Shown piece after piece: positions 63,170-64,000 of a stretch of DNA of 64,000 nt (position 1 is the stretch's first letter; each line of letters begins with the position of its first letter). Where the stretch lies: NCBI GenBank assembly GCA_016719615.1, contig JADJYQ010000007.1:367079-431078 (forward strand). The letters run 5' to 3'. A program made the position numbers and the translations under genes. The DNA is from Saprospiraceae bacterium (GTDB taxonomy: Bacteria; Bacteroidota; Bacteroidia; Chitinophagales; Saprospiraceae). Under the pieces are notes generated by a model. It did not search any database, was not told the origin of the DNA, and saw nothing but the letters and a program-made list of their open reading frames with translations.

Positions 63170-64000
63170 TTATTTTTCAACAATGAATTGTTTTGTGATT
63201 TGCTTTGTTCCATTGGAAATTCTTATGAAATAAATACCGGATGTTACATTCAATTTATGCAAATCGATCTCGATTTCGTTTTCTGTAGCCTGTAATTTTG
63301 CATTCAAAATAAGTTTACCCTGTACATCCATTAGAGTCATTTGCTTTTCAGCGAGATGAAATCCGGAAAAATGGAGAAAAAGAATTTCTCTTGCAGGATT
63401 GGGTGATACGAATAAACTTGTCGGGTCTCCAACAAATCCCTGAGAAATGTTTTCATGTTGCTCCTGATCTTTATAAATTCTGCTTGTAGGATCGTCATTC
63501 TTTTGAAGACTACCTCCCGAAGGTAAAGTTGTAAACCAAGCATTGATCGAATTTGAATTGGTTGCTGATCCACATTTTGAGCGAATTTGATAGTGATAAT
63601 ATCTGTTGGGTGACAAGCCGGAAAATAAATGCTCCAATCCGGGACCGGAATGATTGTTCCAGCCTGACCAGGATGACCATATACCCGGGGAAATTTCATA
63701 TCTGATGCGCAATTGATAATCAGTAGCACAAGGAACTCCTGCATTCCATTTGATTTTTGCGCTGGTTTGGGTAATATCAGTTTGATAGACCTGTTGCGGT
63801 GTGCCACAACTGCCTGCTTTGATCGTAACTTTTTGAATACAGGTATTCGTATTACCCGATAAATCTGTGACCGTCCACTTTACATTTTTAACTCCTAAAG
63901 CATAGGTCGGGGGCGCATTATTGGATGTTCCTGCTACACCACAATTATCGCTTGTCACAGGACTTCCCAAATTGATCTCTGATGAAGGTACAGGTCCGCA
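63170..64000 (-). CDS. T9SS type A protein, 3' part (5' end beyond the window)
   Basis: At least 276 codons, open to the right edge of the window. The first visible part (SSEINLGSPVTSDNCGVAGT, then WTVTDLSGNTNTC) is the end of an HYR-type Ig-like domain. A fibronectin type III-like domain follows (about 90 residues, QTSAKIKWNAGVPCATDYQL). The type A sorting domain ends the protein (LFVSPNPAREILFLHF, then TKQFIVEK). It belongs to the large modular surface proteins common in Saprospiraceae. The true start and any catalytic domain lie outside the window. Confidence 0.8.
   Translation of the reverse strand, partial: CGPVPSSEINLGSPVTSDNCGVAGTSNNAPPTYALGVKNVKWTVTDLSGNTNTCIQKVTIKAGSCGTPQQVYQTDITQTSAKIKWNAGVPCATDYQLRIRYEISPGIWSSWSGWNNHSGPGLEHLFSGLSPNRYYHYQIRSKCGSATNSNSINAWFTTLPSGGSLQKNDDPTSRIYKDQEQHENISQGFVGDPTSLFVSPNPAREILFLHFSGFHLAEKQMTLMDVQGKLILNAKLQATENEIEIDLHKLNVTSGIYFIRISNGTKQITKQFIVEK

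Noticed and set aside
1..64000. CRISPR array, rRNA operon, complete insertion sequence or prophage
   Set aside because: No regularly spaced repeats, rRNA-like sequence, intact transposase or phage structural genes were found.

Overview
The window looks like a chromosomal segment of a Bacteroidota bacterium, most likely a Saprospiria/Saprospiraceae-like lineage (inference). Supporting signs: an AT-rich genome; many secreted proteins with type IX secretion (T9SS) C-terminal sorting domains of type A and type B, plus the T9SS protein PorQ; promoters of the Bacteroidota form TTTG-N19-23-TAnnTTTG; PcrB-type GGGP synthase and mevalonate-type isoprenoid genes; and a Sec-type (clade II) nitrous oxide reductase cluster. 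One tRNA (Val) is seen. There are no rRNA genes and no CRISPR array.

Layout. 0.4-6.2 kb: PpiD-like foldase, MORN-repeat lipoprotein, PorQ, PhoH, ABM-family protein. 6.4-10.8 kb: an anaerobic/NO-related block with a decayed N-terminal fragment of a quinol-type nitric oxide reductase, an Rrf2 regulator, and a class III ribonucleotide reductase operon. In that operon the glycyl-radical tail of NrdD is a separate 57-residue gene between nrdD and nrdG. 10.8-25 kb: an accessory, rearranged region with a cation/proton antiporter, two near-identical copies of a 1.67-kb segment carrying mobile mystery proteins A and B (XRE regulator plus Fic protein), integrase remnants, an orphan Fic C-terminal fragment, a T9SS type B gene broken by five frameshifts, and two intact T9SS cargo genes. 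25.4-42.2 kb: mostly housekeeping (tRNA-Val, flippase, YbeY fused to an alkyltransferase-like domain, HATPase + DUF4175 pair, DapD, CorA, CopA, RecA). 42.5-53 kb: secreted metalloprotease and partner, a tight operon with S8 peptidase, TrhO, thioredoxin-like lipoprotein, GGGP synthase and RsgA, then IDI-2 and HMG-CoA reductase. 53-64 kb: a T9SS gene bracketed by a repeat of the HMG-CoA reductase tail, the nos cluster (nosY, nosF, nosD, nosL fusion, fasciclin lipoprotein, nosZ, cytochrome c), a divergent Rrf2 regulator, and the 3' part of another T9SS protein running off the window.

How the genes fit together. The nos genes would let the cell respire N2O to N2, with an outer cytochrome c lipoprotein as probable electron donor and NosDFY/NosL supplying copper-site maturation. 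The only NO reductase trace seen is a dead fragment, which fits a cell that consumes N2O without producing it; the rest of the genome would have to confirm this. Two Rrf2 regulators with the same C-x6-C-x5-C spacing sit beside the NO-reductase remnant and the nos operon, each with a palindrome in its promoter region. Class III RNR supplies dNTPs under the same low-oxygen conditions. The most unusual items are the split NrdD, the YbeY-ATL fusion, the NosL fusion with an internal lipobox, the duplicated mobile mystery module, and a T9SS protein with a dead and a live C39-like peptidase domain in tandem.
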